6,965 nt of DNA from Chloroflexota bacterium (lineage in GTDB: Bacteria > Chloroflexota > Anaerolineae > Ardenticatenales > Ardenticatenaceae), in assembly GCA_003520455.1 (NCBI GenBank), contig DOUV01000152.1:1-6965 (forward strand), read 5' to 3'. The position numbers and the translations under genes were made by a program. A model generated the notes under the pieces. It was not told where the DNA came from, did not search any database, and was given only the letters and a program-made list of their open reading frames with translations. Below, piece after piece: positions 6,561 to 6,965 of this stretch (position 1 is its first letter; each line of letters begins with the position of its first letter).

Positions 6561-6965
6561 GAACCGGGCGTGAGAAGGCCAGGCGCATGAGGAACGGGGC
6601 CACACAATTCCTCGCTTCCGTATCAGTGGGGCAGGGGATTTTCTACCTGATCACCGGCCTCTGGCCGCTCGTGAACATCCGCACCTTTCAGATGGTCACC
6701 GGCGCCAAAACCGATCTCTGGCTCGTGAGGACAGTTGGCGTGCTGATCACGGTGATCGGCGCGGTCTTGACCGTGGCCGGGCTCCGGCGCAACATCACGC
6801 CGGCCTCTCTGCTGCTTGCCGCCGGGAGCGCCGCGGGGCTGACGGGCATCGATATTGTCTACGTCGCACGCGGGCGGATCGCGCGTGTCTACCTGCTAGA
6901 GCGCCGGTCAAGGACTCAGACTTCCGAAGTCTGGGAGGGATGGTGCTGGCCCACCGCGCGCTCCG
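6557..6965 (+). CDS. Small multi-pass membrane protein, 3'-truncated by window edge
   Basis: ATG 6557 overlaps the phosphoesterase stop (ATGA, 6557-6560) and the frame stays open for 136 codons to the window end, with no stop seen. Three hydrophobic segments are visible: about 16-40 (around GIFYLITGLWPLV), 54-76 (WLVRTVGVLITVIGAVLTVA) and 83-104 (ASLLLAAGSAAGLTGIDIVY). The conserved-looking polar turns TGAKTDLWLV and VARGRIARVYLLE separate them. It looks like an uncharacterised family of small bacterial integral membrane proteins; I recognise no function. An alternative start is ATG 6587 (residue 11), which has the better Shine-Dalgarno match, AGAAGG at 6573-6578, 8 bases upstream. The tail after residue 115 (RRSRTQTSEVWEGWCW) turns polar and contains a palindrome at 6917-6933, so the C terminus may be altered or the gene may end soon after. 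Coding is well supported by hydrophobic periodicity and the coupled start. Confidence 0.75.
   Translation, partial: MRTGREKARRMRNGATQFLASVSVGQGIFYLITGLWPLVNIRTFQMVTGAKTDLWLVRTVGVLITVIGAVLTVAGLRRNITPASLLLAAGSAAGLTGIDIVYVARGRIARVYLLERRSRTQTSEVWEGWCWPTARS
6917..6933. repeat. Palindrome CAGACTTC-C-GAAGTCTG in the tail of the membrane-protein gene
   Basis: The arms CAGACTTC (6917-6924) and GAAGTCTG (6926-6933) are perfect inverted repeats around a single C at 6925; pairing extends through a T-G wobble (6916/6934) and a C-G pair (6915/6935). It falls at codons 121-126 of the membrane protein, where the sequence stops looking like a membrane protein. It could be an operator, an interspersed palindromic repeat or a hairpin. 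Only one full copy is in the window. Confidence 0.5.

Overview
The window is GC-rich, densely coded bacterial DNA with every supported gene on the + strand. High-GC codon use, strong Shine-Dalgarno sites, GTG starts and 4-base gene overlaps fit a high-GC bacterium. A Chloroflexota (Thermomicrobia-like) host is a plausible guess, but no marker gene here proves it. I see no rRNA, tRNA, CRISPR array, transposase or phage gene.

Layout. (1) Positions 3-587: the 3' part of a class I SAM-dependent methyltransferase, cut by the window start and ending at a small hairpin. (2) Positions 814-1380: a 188-residue protein with a Tyr/Arg/Gly-rich, probably disordered N-terminal region and one C-terminal BON domain. 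(3) Positions 1381-1679: a non-coding gap with a strong 12-bp inverted repeat that probably ends BON-gene transcription. (4) Positions 1680-3740 and 3796-5028: two glycosyltransferases in tandem. The first joins a family 2 (GT-A) domain to a GT-B-like region; the second is a GT-B, GT4-like enzyme. (5) Positions 5044-5859, 5856-6560 and 6557 to the window end: a pol-beta-superfamily nucleotidyltransferase, a calcineurin-like metallophosphoesterase and a small multi-pass membrane protein cut by the window end. Each overlaps the next by 4 bases.

How they may work together. From position 1680 to the end the genes are tightly packed (gaps of 55 and 15 bases, then two overlaps), so they could be one operon. 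The two glycosyltransferases, and perhaps the methyltransferase, suggest cell-surface or extracellular glycan synthesis. The nucleotidyltransferase, phosphoesterase and membrane protein form a translationally coupled trio whose substrate cannot be read from sequence. The BON gene stands apart, bounded by gaps and a likely terminator, and resembles stress- or envelope-associated accessory genes.

No clearly new system is proven. The best candidates for follow-up are the coupled nucleotidyltransferase/phosphoesterase/membrane-protein trio, the disordered BON protein with regularly spaced YSG motifs, the GT-A/GT-B fusion, and the palindrome in the tail of the last gene.
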